In this document: positions 1 through 6,809 of the stretch, one piece after another | Position numbering within the stretch: the first letter of the stretch is position 1 | How the letters are laid out: each line of letters starts with the position of its first letter | NCBI GenBank assembly: GCA_021296025.1 | Contig: JAGWBF010000080.1 | Coordinates: forward strand, 1 to 9,939 | Origin: Dehalococcoidia bacterium | GTDB lineage: Bacteria; Chloroflexota; Dehalococcoidia; Lucifugimonadales; JAGWBF01 | Reading direction: 5' to 3' | DNA: 9,939 bases | The notes under the pieces: model-generated | What the model was told of the DNA's origin: nothing | The model's input: only the letters and a program-made list of their open reading frames with translations | Databases searched by the model: none | Translations under genes and position numbers: made by a program

Positions 1-72
1 TTTCAGCCATTTGCCGATGGTGCCTTCCACCACCGATTCCCCAACCTGGGGTAGCTCAATAGGTATCGCCAT
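1..72 (-). CDS. 2-oxoacid dehydrogenase E2 (dihydrolipoamide acyltransferase), N-terminus only
   Basis: Only the first 24 codons are in the window; the gene continues past position 1. The visible residues begin MAIPIELPQVGESVVEGTI and end in KWLK. This is the classic opening strand of an E2 lipoyl domain (P-x-x-GES-x-x-EGTI-x-KW-x). The lipoylated DKA lysine, the peripheral subunit-binding domain and the catalytic HxxxDG motif would lie outside. E2 is the core of pyruvate or branched-chain 2-oxoacid dehydrogenase complexes and transfers the acyl group from E1 to CoA. The ATG at 72 is preceded by an AAGGACG ribosome-binding site about 6 bases away. It follows the E1-beta gene after an 87-base gap holding no obvious terminator, so it is probably the third gene of the E1-alpha/E1-beta/E2 operon. 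Confidence 0.88.
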   Translation of the reverse strand, partial: MAIPIELPQVGESVVEGTIGKWLK

Positions 73-159
73 ATCGCCGTCCTTATGATTTCAGGACCTT
101 CGTCGCCCTTGATAGAAAAGGGGCGCTACGATCGTCCCTTCACGGAAGAGCCTGGCCCT

Positions 160-1143
160 CTAGTAGGCCGCCAGGTTCCTCAATTCACTGGCTATCGACT
201 CGGTGCTGGGCATGTACGCCTCCTCGAGGGAGGAAGCGAAGGGCATGGTGGGAACGTCGGGCCCGCACAACCGCCCGATGGGGGCATCCAGGTAGTCGAA
301 GGCTCCGCTTGCGATGCGCGCAGCAACCTCCGCCCCTACACCGCCGGTGATGTTGTCTTCGTGAACGATCAACACGCGACCCGTCTTTCGCACCGAATCC
401 AAAATGGTGTCCACATCCAAGGGTTTCAAGGTGCGCAGGTCAACCACTTCGACGTCCACACCCTCTCCGGAGAGGGCTTCAGCAGCTTCCAGACAGTAGT
501 GCACCATCAGCCCGTAGGATACGACGGTTACGCCACTACCAGCCCGCTTCACGTCGGCGACACCCAGGGGCAAGACGTAATCGTCATCGGGAACTTCCCC
601 TCGCACCATCCGGTAGGTCTTTTTGTGCTCGACAAACACCACCGGGTTGTTGTCTCGGATCGCCGACTTGAGCAGCCCTTTGGCATCGAAGGGCGTTGAG
701 GGAGCTACAACCTTGAGGCCGGGGGTGTGGAAGAAGTAGCTCTCCACGTTCTGAGAATGAAACAGGCCTCCCCTTATCCCGCCTCCATAGGGCACCCGCA
801 CAACCAGGGGAACGCTGAGGTTGCCGTTGGTCCCGTAGCACACGCGTCCCGCTTCGCCGATGAGCTGGTTGGCAGCGGGCCAGATGAAGTCGGAGAATTG
901 TATCTCCGCGATGGGACGCATCCCCTTGTATGCAGCCCCAAGGGCGATGCCCACGATGCTTGCCTCTGCAAGAGGAGTGTCGATGATCCTGTCCCGCCCG
1001 AACTCTTCGTAGAACCCCTGGCTGGCCAGGAACACACCTCCCCTGGGCCCGACATCTTCCCCCAAGAGGAAAACGTCGGGGTCGCGGCACATCTCCTCGA
1101 ACATCCCTTCTCTAACAGCTTCGATTACCGACTTAACGGCCAA
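160..1143 (-). CDS. 2-oxoacid dehydrogenase E1 component, beta subunit
   Basis: This 327-residue protein has the usual length and full layout of the E1-beta subunit. An N-terminal pyrimidine-binding transketolase domain opens with VREGMFEEM and then FLLGEDVG. The C-terminal domain contains RTLKPLD (about 228-234) and HEDN (about 251-254). E60, in DTPLAEASIVG, matches the glutamate that activates the thiamine diphosphate aminopyrimidine ring. H129, in FHSQNVESYF, matches the conserved active-site histidine region. With E1-alpha it decarboxylates a 2-oxoacid and passes the acyl group to the lipoyl arm of E2. The start is a TTG at 1143 with CAGGAG six bases upstream, and the protein begins MAVKSVIEAV as family members do. 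Only 20 bases separate it from the E1-alpha stop. Pyruvate, acetoin and branched-chain types are hard to separate on beta alone. Confidence 0.95.
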   Translation of the reverse strand: MAVKSVIEAVREGMFEEMCRDPDVFLLGEDVGPRGGVFLASQGFYEEFGRDRIIDTPLAEASIVGIALGAAYKGMRPIAEIQFSDFIWPAANQLIGEAGRVCYGTNGNLSVPLVVRVPYGGGIRGGLFHSQNVESYFFHTPGLKVVAPSTPFDAKGLLKSAIRDNNPVVFVEHKKTYRMVRGEVPDDDYVLPLGVADVKRAGSGVTVVSYGLMVHYCLEAAEALSGEGVDVEVVDLRTLKPLDVDTILDSVRKTGRVLIVHEDNITGGVGAEVAARIASGAFDYLDAPIGRLCGPDVPTMPFASSLEEAYMPSTESIASELRNLAAY

Positions 1144-1163
1144 GTTGTACTCCTGTGGCAGTC

Positions 1164-2192
1164 CTAGCTTGCAAACAGATGATCATGAATTGTGGAAGCA
1201 TCGGGGGGCGGGGCGGCTTCGGCTGAGTCCGTCGCTTCATCGACCTTCTCCTGGGCTTCGTTTCGCATGCTGTCCAGTTGTTCATCGGTGAGGATTCCAT
1301 GGACCTTCAGGTAGTCCGCAATGGTTAACACGGGGTCCTGCTGCCGGGCTGTCTCCACCTCGTTCGAGGGCCTGTAGCGCCTGTCGTCGTCATCGGTGGT
1401 ATGGGGCATAAACCGCTCCACCTTCATCTCCAGCAGGATGGGTCCCTGGCTACGAGCATGGAGTATTGCGTCGGAGGTAGCCTGAAGGGACGCAAAGAAG
1501 TCCATGCCATCGACGACCACTCCCCGAAAGCCGTAGCTTTCGGCCCTGTCGGCCACGTTTCCGACGGCCATCTGCCTGTTCTGGGGAACAGAGATGGCAT
1601 AACGGTTGTTCTCGCAGATATAGACTATGGGAAGGTTATGGACACCGGCGAAGTTCATCGCTTCGTGCACCTCGCCCTGGCTGGAGCCCCCTTCGCCAAA
1701 GTAACACAGCACTACGGTCTCTTCGTGCTTCAACTTGCCAGCAAGGGCGTAGCCGGTGGCCTGGGTCACGCCCGCTGAGACTACGTTGGATATTTGTATG
1801 ATTTTGTGGGGCAGGTCTGCGCCCTGGAAGGGGAACTGCCTTCCCCCACTGTAGGGGTCGCCCACCTTGCCCATAAAGGAGCGCATCACCTGCTCCGGCT
1901 CCAGCCCGACCGCTATCTTCAAGGCCACATCCCTGTAATACGGGAACAGGAAGCAGCTTCCGTCTTTCTGCGCTGCGGTCAAGCTCCCCAGCTGGGCAGC
2001 CTCATGTCCCTGGCTGGAAGCCGCGATCGGCACCTTGCCCTGTCTGTTCAGAGCCCAGATGCGCTCCTCGATAGCTCGAATGAGGACCAGCTTATTGTAT
2101 ATTCCCAATATCTCGTCATCGGACAGGCCCAACTGTTTGTGTTTAGTGGGCAGGGCCGTCTCGGTGGAAGGTGCTCTACTTACCCTCGCCAT
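1164..2192 (-). CDS. 2-oxoacid dehydrogenase E1 component, alpha subunit (branched-chain type)
   Basis: This 342-residue thiamine-diphosphate subunit carries the cofactor motif GEGGSSQGEVHEAMNFAG from residue 166, closed by CENN at 193-196 (the GDG-x-NN family motif with Glu in place of Asp). YRDVALKIAVGLEPE and GDPYSGGRQFPF resemble the branched-chain 2-oxoacid dehydrogenase alpha family more than acetoin or pyruvate E1-alpha. ENNRYAISVP is also typical of the branched-chain group. The active-site loop FMPHTTDDDDRRYR (H264) aligns with the HSTSDD loop of that family. The N-terminal 20 residues and a Pro/Ala-rich stretch near the C-terminus look flexible. The ATG at 2192 has GAGGAG about seven bases upstream. 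It is the first gene after a good promoter at 2276-2304, so it probably opens an operon with E1-beta and E2. The substrate assignment is inference from motif resemblance. Confidence 0.93.
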   Translation of the reverse strand: MARVSRAPSTETALPTKHKQLGLSDDEILGIYNKLVLIRAIEERIWALNRQGKVPIAASSQGHEAAQLGSLTAAQKDGSCFLFPYYRDVALKIAVGLEPEQVMRSFMGKVGDPYSGGRQFPFQGADLPHKIIQISNVVSAGVTQATGYALAGKLKHEETVVLCYFGEGGSSQGEVHEAMNFAGVHNLPIVYICENNRYAISVPQNRQMAVGNVADRAESYGFRGVVVDGMDFFASLQATSDAILHARSQGPILLEMKVERFMPHTTDDDDRRYRPSNEVETARQQDPVLTIADYLKVHGILTDEQLDSMRNEAQEKVDEATDSAEAAPPPDASTIHDHLFAS

Positions 2193-2270
2193 TCATCTTC
2201 TCCTCAGACTGTCGCAACGCTCCAGGCTTCTCTTCCCGGTTGGCGGACAAAGCAGGCCCTTGGTCTTAAG

Positions 2271-2288
2271 GCACCATTATAAAGGTGC
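2271..2288. repeat. Short inverted repeat overlapping the -10 box, possible operator
   Basis: GCACC and GGTGC form five-base inverted arms separated by eight bases. The -10 box of the E1-alpha promoter lies almost entirely within the spacer (2276-2281). A dyad centred on a -10 box is a typical position for a repressor site, and oxoacid dehydrogenase operons are often substrate-regulated. However, the arms are short enough to occur by chance, and no regulator gene is in the window. Confidence 0.25.
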
Positions 2289-2304
2289 AGTTTGATTTGG
2301 TAAA
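2276..2304 (-). promoter_or_regulatory. Sigma-70-type promoter for the 2-oxoacid dehydrogenase operon
   Basis: Read on the minus strand, a -35 box TTTACC (2299-2304) is followed by exactly 17 bases and a perfect -10 box TATAAT (2276-2281). Transcription would begin near 2269, leaving a leader of about 77 bases before the E1-alpha ATG at 2192. The site lies in the 127-base gap after the second LLM gene. The -35 box matches only four of six consensus bases, but the spacer and the -10 box are ideal. No convincing terminator for the upstream operon was seen between 2320 and this promoter, so read-through from upstream is possible. Confidence 0.65.
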
Positions 2305-2319
2305 TGATGGCGGGTCCGG

Positions 2320-3261
2320 TCAGGAGGACAGGGAGCGGGACACATCGCCCACGGTCCGCAGGGTGCGGTCCAGGGAGGCCTCCCTGTCGGGGCCGGCGGC
2401 AACCGGGGAAACCAGCAATTCACCAGCCCCCATGTTGAGCAGGTCCATCAGCTTGTCGCCCACCTGGGTCTCGCTCCCATAGAGGGCCACCCCATCGATC
2501 ATCCCGTCGCTCCAGGCGCCTTGAACAGCTTCAGGATAGCCCGCCGCGGCGAACATCTGCTGGTAAAAGGGTAGCTGTGGATATCTGCCGAACCCCCTCA
2601 TAGCCGCCCGTACCTCATCCACATCGTCATGGACACATACGGGTACGTGGGCGATCAGTGGCGGGGCTTCCCTATCCGAAGCGGACGCGCCTCTAGTTAT
2701 GGCAGGCAGGGCTTCATCCCGGAGGTAAACGCCCGGACACACCCAGCTTATGGCCCCATCGGCGGCTTCTCCACACATCTCGAAGGAAGCAGTCCTCAAC
2801 GCTGACGCCATCACGGGCACGTCAACCGACCCGGGTATCTCAGCCCGTGCGGTGTAGTAGCGTCCCTGGAAGTCCACCGACCCCGTGTGCAGAAGGGATC
2901 TCAGGATATGCACGTACTCCTTCAGGTGTCCCAGGGGGGAGCGAAAGTCGACGCCGAAGGAGCCCACCATGGTGGGGCGATGGCTGGGGCCAACGCCCAG
3001 CCTGAAGCGGCCGGGGGCAAGCTGGGCGAAGACCTGCACCTGCTGGACCATGGCGATAGGATGGCGGGGGAACGTAGGTACGATGGAGGTCCCCAGTGTC
3101 TGTGCGGCAGCCGCCGCGAATAGGGTAAGCGCATCCATTCCGGCGCCCCCTGTGGTCATCCATGCTGCGGAGATGCCCAGGGCCTCAGCCGCCTTGATCG
3201 ATTCCAGCACTCTTCTGCTGTCCGGCTCCGCGACGTGGACTCCGATCCTCTTTTCACCCAT
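2320..3261 (-). CDS. LLM-class (luciferase-like) flavin/F420-dependent oxidoreductase
   Basis: This is a 313-residue bacterial luciferase-like TIM-barrel protein. It has an opening strand KRIGVHV, the family signature PRHPIAMVQQVQVFAQLAPG followed by RFRLGVG (about 65-91), FQGRYY near 122-127, and a C-terminal stretch with ELLVSPVAAG. Such enzymes use FMN or coenzyme F420 to oxidise or reduce small organic substrates; the actual cofactor and substrate cannot be read from the sequence. I chose the ATG at 3261 rather than an in-frame ATG at 3288. A near-perfect GAGGAGG lies five bases upstream of it, and MGEKRIGVHV is the natural beginning of the barrel. With this start the gene overlaps the end of the MoaD-like gene by eight bases, which suggests translational coupling. 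It appears to be the last gene of the Mo-hydroxylase cluster. It is only distantly similar to the other LLM protein in the window, so it is not a recent duplicate. Confidence 0.88.
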   Translation of the reverse strand: MGEKRIGVHVAEPDSRRVLESIKAAEALGISAAWMTTGGAGMDALTLFAAAAAQTLGTSIVPTFPRHPIAMVQQVQVFAQLAPGRFRLGVGPSHRPTMVGSFGVDFRSPLGHLKEYVHILRSLLHTGSVDFQGRYYTARAEIPGSVDVPVMASALRTASFEMCGEAADGAISWVCPGVYLRDEALPAITRGASASDREAPPLIAHVPVCVHDDVDEVRAAMRGFGRYPQLPFYQQMFAAAGYPEAVQGAWSDGMIDGVALYGSETQVGDKLMDLLNMGAGELLVSPVAAGPDREASLDRTLRTVGDVSRSLSS

Positions 3262-3544
3262 GATAGCCTCCTCGGATGTATGATCCACCGCCTATGGCCG
3301 GCACGAAATGAACCTCGCTGTCATTCTCCAGGGGCTCCAGCAAGCCCAGCTGGGAAACATCCCCATCCACCGCAACGCACATGTTAGGCAGGATGTCCCC
3401 ATCTTCCAGCAGACCTTCCTGGATGCCGGGGTACAACTCCTCCAGGCGATTCACGAGCTGACGCACGTTCCTGGCCTGAACATCCACCTGCTTTGAGCCT
3501 TTGGTGAACCTTTGAAGGAGAGTGGGGATATACACGGTAGCCAA
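3254..3544 (-). CDS. MoaD/ThiS-family ubiquitin-like sulfur carrier with C-terminal tail
   Basis: This 96-residue beta-grasp protein starts MATVYIPTLLQRFTKG and contains the MoaD/ThiS helix region VRQLVNRLEELYPGIQEGLL. It then reads ILPNMCVAVDG (51-61) and ends the fold with SEVHFVPAIGGG (76-87). Family members normally stop at the diglycine, which is adenylated and converted to a thiocarboxylate for molybdopterin, thiamine, cysteine or tRNA sulfur transfer. Here nine more residues, SYIRGGYHG, follow the GGG, so the terminus would need trimming before activation. The start is a TTG at 3544 with a weak AAGGCGG just upstream. A start at the internal GTG (codon 4) would remove part of the first strand. 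Its position beside a molybdenum hydroxylase suggests a role in molybdopterin sulfur supply, but a protein-modifier or other sulfur-donor role is equally open. No E1-like activating enzyme or JAMM protease is in the window. Confidence 0.85.
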   Translation of the reverse strand: MATVYIPTLLQRFTKGSKQVDVQARNVRQLVNRLEELYPGIQEGLLEDGDILPNMCVAVDGDVSQLGLLEPLENDSEVHFVPAIGGGSYIRGGYHG

Positions 3545-3557
3545 ATCGCCGCCTTTT

Positions 3558-3585
3558 GAGAAAATTACGGGACCGGTCTGATCCC
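3558..3585 (-). terminator. Weak hairpin with T-rich tail between LLM and MoaD-like genes
   Basis: On the minus strand GGGATC, a five-base loop and GGTCCC (3569-3585) can pair as a six-base stem with one G-T pair, followed by a short T-rich stretch (3558-3566). It lies in the 73-base gap between the first LLM gene and the MoaD-like gene. The stem is short and the T-run is broken, so it is more likely a partial attenuator or RNA-processing point than a full terminator. It may mean nothing. Confidence 0.2.
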
Positions 3586-3617
3586 AGGTAATCGCGGGAG
3601 GCCGAGTAGACCTGGCG

Positions 3618-4463
3618 CTAGAGGACCTTTTCGGCGATCTCTTCCAGGCTGGGGAGATTTGGGTTGCCGGGGTAGTCGGCTGCCCGAACTATGGCCCGGT
3701 GGGCACCTGCCTCTTCGTACCGGTGGAGCAGGTCGAGGTCAGGTGGCTGGGCGTAGGCAGAGATTTCGATGGACTGGTAGTCCCGGCCCATCTCCTCGCA
3801 CACTTGCCTCAGCTTATTGCAGCCCTCTTTCATCTGGTCAGGGCTGACACGACCCGTAGGAAGCCAGCCGTCGGCATATGAGGCTACGCGCTTGAAGACG
3901 TTGGCTGCGCTCCCGCCCAGATAGATGGGCGGGTTGGGTTTCTGCACCGGCTTGGGGAAGGAGCGAATGGGCGGGAAGTCATAGTAGCGCCCGTGATACT
4001 CGGCTTCGTCTTTGGCCCAGATTTCCTTCATTACCTGTATGGACTCGGCTGCCTGGGTCCACCGGTGATCGAAGTCCCCTCCGAGTATCTCCGACTCCTC
4101 CCTGAGCCAACCTGTCCCAGCGCCGAGCATGAAGCGTCCACCAGAGAAGTGGTCCAGGGTAGCGATTTCGTTGGCCAGCAACAGAGGGTGCCTCTGGGGA
4201 ATTAGGCACACTGCCGTACCCAGTCTGATGGTGCTGGTGGCAGCGGCCGCCATAGCCAGGCAAACGAATGGGTCCGCAATGTGGGCCATGGATTCCGGGA
4301 TGCTGCCGTCGGCCGTACCTGCGTAACGGGAGTCGGTCTTAACAGGGACGAAGGTGTGCTCCGAAATCCAGATGGACTCGAAACCCAAGTCCTCGGCCTG
4401 CTTCGCTACGGCAGCGAAATCATCCAGCCAATCCGTTACGCTCAAGTTGACGCCGATTTTCAA
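3618..4463 (-). CDS. LLM-class F420-dependent oxidoreductase (Rv2161c-like)
   Basis: This 281-residue luciferase-like protein resembles the mycobacterial Rv2161c-type F420-dependent group. An opening strand KIGVNL is followed by helix LDDFAAVAKQAEDLGFESIW and ISEHTFVP (33-40). The core motif QRHPLLLANEIATLDHFSGG then RFMLGAGTGW (90-119) follows, and later PPIYLGGSA (168-176) and ADGWLPTG, which line the cofactor pocket in relatives. These proteins usually catalyse hydride transfer with reduced F420 or oxygenation with FMN; the substrate is unknown. The start is TTG at 4463, with GGAG nine bases upstream, and it places KIGVNL at the N-terminus as in relatives. It begins 24 bases after the stop of the molybdopterin subunit, so it is very probably co-transcribed with the Mo hydroxylase and may act on the same pathway. 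Confidence 0.9.
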   Translation of the reverse strand: MKIGVNLSVTDWLDDFAAVAKQAEDLGFESIWISEHTFVPVKTDSRYAGTADGSIPESMAHIADPFVCLAMAAAATSTIRLGTAVCLIPQRHPLLLANEIATLDHFSGGRFMLGAGTGWLREESEILGGDFDHRWTQAAESIQVMKEIWAKDEAEYHGRYYDFPPIRSFPKPVQKPNPPIYLGGSAANVFKRVASYADGWLPTGRVSPDQMKEGCNKLRQVCEEMGRDYQSIEISAYAQPPDLDLLHRYEEAGAHRAIVRAADYPGNPNLPSLEEIAEKVL

Positions 4464-4487
4464 TGAATCACTCTCCGGGGAGGATGG

Positions 4488-6809
4488 TTACGCCTTGCCG
4501 TCCTCCTGCTGAGACCAGATCGCTTCCAGGATGTTGCCCGGAGACATCGGCAGGCTGGTCATTCGGACACCGATGGCGTTGTGGATGGCGTTGGCGATGG
4601 CTGGCATGGGAGGCACGATGGCAACTTCACCGACCCCTTTCATTCCGAAGGGATGCCCGGGATTGGGGACCTCGACCATCACCGTGTCGATCATGGGAAG
4701 GTCCAGGCTAGTGGGCATCCGGTAGTCCAGGAAGCTGGAGTTGCTCATCTCGCCCCGGTCGTTGTAAACATACTCTTCGTTCAATGCCCAGCCGATGCCC
4801 TGGACAGCCCCGCCCTGCATCTGTCCTTCCACGTAGCTTGGATGAATGGCCTTGCCAATGTCCTGCAGGGTGGTGAATCTGAGGATTTCGACCTTGCCCG
4901 TGTCCGGGTCCACTTCCACATCGACGATGCACCCGGCGGTAGCCGGCCCCTGTCCCCTGGGGTTGACGTTGCCTCGGCCCGAAATGGGACCTCCAGTAGC
5001 GTTCAGGCGGGCCGCCAGCTGCCTGAAGGTCAGCTTCAGTTCCGGGTCCGAGTTGTGGGTCAGCACACCGTCGGTGTAGCTCACATCCTCGGGAGACGCC
5101 TCCCAGATCTTGGCCGCCCTCTCGATCATCTGTCGCTTAATATCGTGGGCCGCTTCATAACAGGCCCATCCACTCTTGAAAGTGGCGCCGCTTCCGCCGG
5201 TGTTGGAGGTGAATCCCACCGAATCCGTGTCGCCGATTGCAGGCTTTACATCCTCGGCAGCGATGCCCAGCACCTCGGCAACCTGCATGGCCAGCGCCAC
5301 TCTGTTTCCGCCAATGTCGGGGGAGCCTTCAACGAGGCTGACGGAGCCGTCTGAGTTAACGCTGGCCACAGCGCTGGCTGGGCCGGTGCCATTGCCCCAG
5401 AACCCTGTGGCGAAGCCCCGTCCCCGGTTCGGCCCCTCCAAGGGGGCCGAGTAGTGGGGATGGTCTTTGGCTGCCTGGAGGAGCTCCATGTACCCGATAC
5501 GTGGGAGGCGGACGCCGTTGATTCTGCGCGTGCCTTCTCTAGCCCCGTTCAACATGCGGAAATCCACTGGGTCAAAGCCCAGCTTACCCGCCACCTCGTC
5601 GATCACCGACTCGGCCGCGAAAGCCGAAGCAGGAGAGCCTGGGGCGCGATAGGCTGCGGCCTTGGGCTTGTTGACCACCACATCGTAGCCCTCCACACGG
5701 GCGTTCTCCACTTCGTAGGCCGAGAGCATGCACAGGCTGCCTGGTATGGCAGGCGAGCCGGGGAAAGCGCCGGACTCGTATGCCAGGGTGGCATCTACGG
5801 CCGTTATCTTCCCCTCCTTGTTGGCTCCCATCTTTACCCGGATGTGAGTGCCGGAGGTGGGGCCTGTGCCCTGGAAAACATCCGTCCGGCTCATTGTTAC
5901 CTTGACGGGCTGACCGGACTTCTTGGCTAGGGCGGCCGCCACAGGCTCCAGGTAAACGATGGTCTTGCCTCCGAAACCGCCGCCGATCTCCATGGGAATG
6001 ACCTTTATCTTGGAGACGGGCACCCCTACAAGCCGGGCAGTCTGGTCTCGCATGGCGAACTGGCCCTGGCTGCTGCACCAGATGGTGATGTTCCCATCGG
6101 CATTCCACACCGCGGTGGCAGCATGGGGTTCTATGTATCCCTGGTGAACGGAAGCTGTATCGAACTCTCGCTCCACCACTACATCAGCTTCCTTGAATCC
6201 CTGCTCTATATCCCCGGACTCGAAGACAAAGTGGTTGGCGATGTTCGTCGCCTCTCCGGTGTCATCATCATCCTTCAGTCCGCCTGGGCGGAGGCCGGGG
6301 TTCGCCAGGGATGCCAGGCGCTCGTGAAGCACGGGAGCATCATCCTTCATAGCAACATCCAGGGTCAGGACGGGCGGGAGCACCTCGTACTGGATGTCGA
6401 TCAGCCCCAGTGCTTCCTCGGCGATGTGGGGGCTGGTGGCTGCAACGGCGGCGACCGCGTGGCCCTTGTATAGGGCCTTCTCTCCCGCCATCACGTTGTT
6501 GGCCATGAAACCCATGTTATGAATGGCGCCCTCAGTCAGGTCCGAGACCCTGCCCGATGGCTTGGCGAAATCGGCAGAGGTCACCACAGCCTTCACACCG
6601 GGCAGATCCAGGGCCTTGGAAGTATCTATGGACAAGATACGGGCATGGGCATGGGGGCTCCTGAGCACCCTGCCGTGAAGCAGCCCGGGAAGCTGGATGT
6701 CGGCGCTGTAGCGCGCGCGTCCAGTTACCTTTTCAGTCCCGTCGTGGCGGATGGGACGGGTGCCTACAACATTGAATTCGGTTGAGGAAACTTCGGTTGT
6801 AGTTGCCAT
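4488..6809 (-). CDS. Xanthine dehydrogenase-family molybdopterin-binding (large, CoxL-like) subunit
   Basis: This 773-residue catalytic subunit has the normal length for CoxL-like proteins. The N-terminal aldehyde-oxidase a/b hammerhead (about 20-140) starts RHDGTEKVTGRARYSADI. The cofactor-binding domain holds GGGFGGK (276-282), GSGATFKSG (540-548) and QGGAVQGIGWAL (665-676). The catalytic glutamate is E728 in GVGE. The substrate-site loop reads AYRAPGSP (386-393). Form I CO dehydrogenases have AYxCSFR there and form II-type proteins AYRGAGR, so the copper-binding cysteine is absent and CO oxidation is unlikely. The enzyme probably hydroxylates a carbon centre of an N-heterocycle, aldehyde or acyl-CoA-type substrate. 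Its ATG at 6809 overlaps the TAA of the small subunit by one base, with a strong GGAGGTGA site upstream. No twin-arginine signal is seen, so the enzyme is cytoplasmic. The exact substrate cannot be named. Confidence 0.95.
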   Translation of the reverse strand: MATTTEVSSTEFNVVGTRPIRHDGTEKVTGRARYSADIQLPGLLHGRVLRSPHAHARILSIDTSKALDLPGVKAVVTSADFAKPSGRVSDLTEGAIHNMGFMANNVMAGEKALYKGHAVAAVAATSPHIAEEALGLIDIQYEVLPPVLTLDVAMKDDAPVLHERLASLANPGLRPGGLKDDDDTGEATNIANHFVFESGDIEQGFKEADVVVEREFDTASVHQGYIEPHAATAVWNADGNITIWCSSQGQFAMRDQTARLVGVPVSKIKVIPMEIGGGFGGKTIVYLEPVAAALAKKSGQPVKVTMSRTDVFQGTGPTSGTHIRVKMGANKEGKITAVDATLAYESGAFPGSPAIPGSLCMLSAYEVENARVEGYDVVVNKPKAAAYRAPGSPASAFAAESVIDEVAGKLGFDPVDFRMLNGAREGTRRINGVRLPRIGYMELLQAAKDHPHYSAPLEGPNRGRGFATGFWGNGTGPASAVASVNSDGSVSLVEGSPDIGGNRVALAMQVAEVLGIAAEDVKPAIGDTDSVGFTSNTGGSGATFKSGWACYEAAHDIKRQMIERAAKIWEASPEDVSYTDGVLTHNSDPELKLTFRQLAARLNATGGPISGRGNVNPRGQGPATAGCIVDVEVDPDTGKVEILRFTTLQDIGKAIHPSYVEGQMQGGAVQGIGWALNEEYVYNDRGEMSNSSFLDYRMPTSLDLPMIDTVMVEVPNPGHPFGMKGVGEVAIVPPMPAIANAIHNAIGVRMTSLPMSPGNILEAIWSQQEDGKA

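Noticed and set aside
85..1167. Plus-strand open frames opposite E1-beta (85-699 and 727-1167).
   Set aside because: They are antisense to a gene with unambiguous motifs, and no ribosome-binding site or known fold was seen in them.
1380..1415. The acidic HTTDDDD loop of E1-alpha as an unusual phosphomimetic site.
   Set aside because: Bacterial branched-chain E1-alpha proteins commonly carry a similar H-S/T-T-x-D-D loop, so this looks like ordinary family variation.
2193..2319. A terminator closing the Mo-hydroxylase/LLM operon.
   Set aside because: No stem of useful length followed by a T-run could be found in this gap. The only dyad is the short one around the -10 box.
3259..3288. Earlier in-frame ATG at 3288 for the second LLM gene, adding nine residues.
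   Set aside because: The ATG at 3261 has a GAGGAGG five bases upstream and begins exactly at the conserved barrel strand. The longer form would overlap the MoaD-like gene by 35 bases and lacks a comparable ribosome-binding site.
4846..6473. Several long open frames on the plus strand opposite the molybdopterin subunit (for example 5454-5930 and 4581-5354).
   Set aside because: They are shadows of a high-GC gene. Their translations show no recognisable domain, while the minus-strand frame carries complete family motifs throughout.
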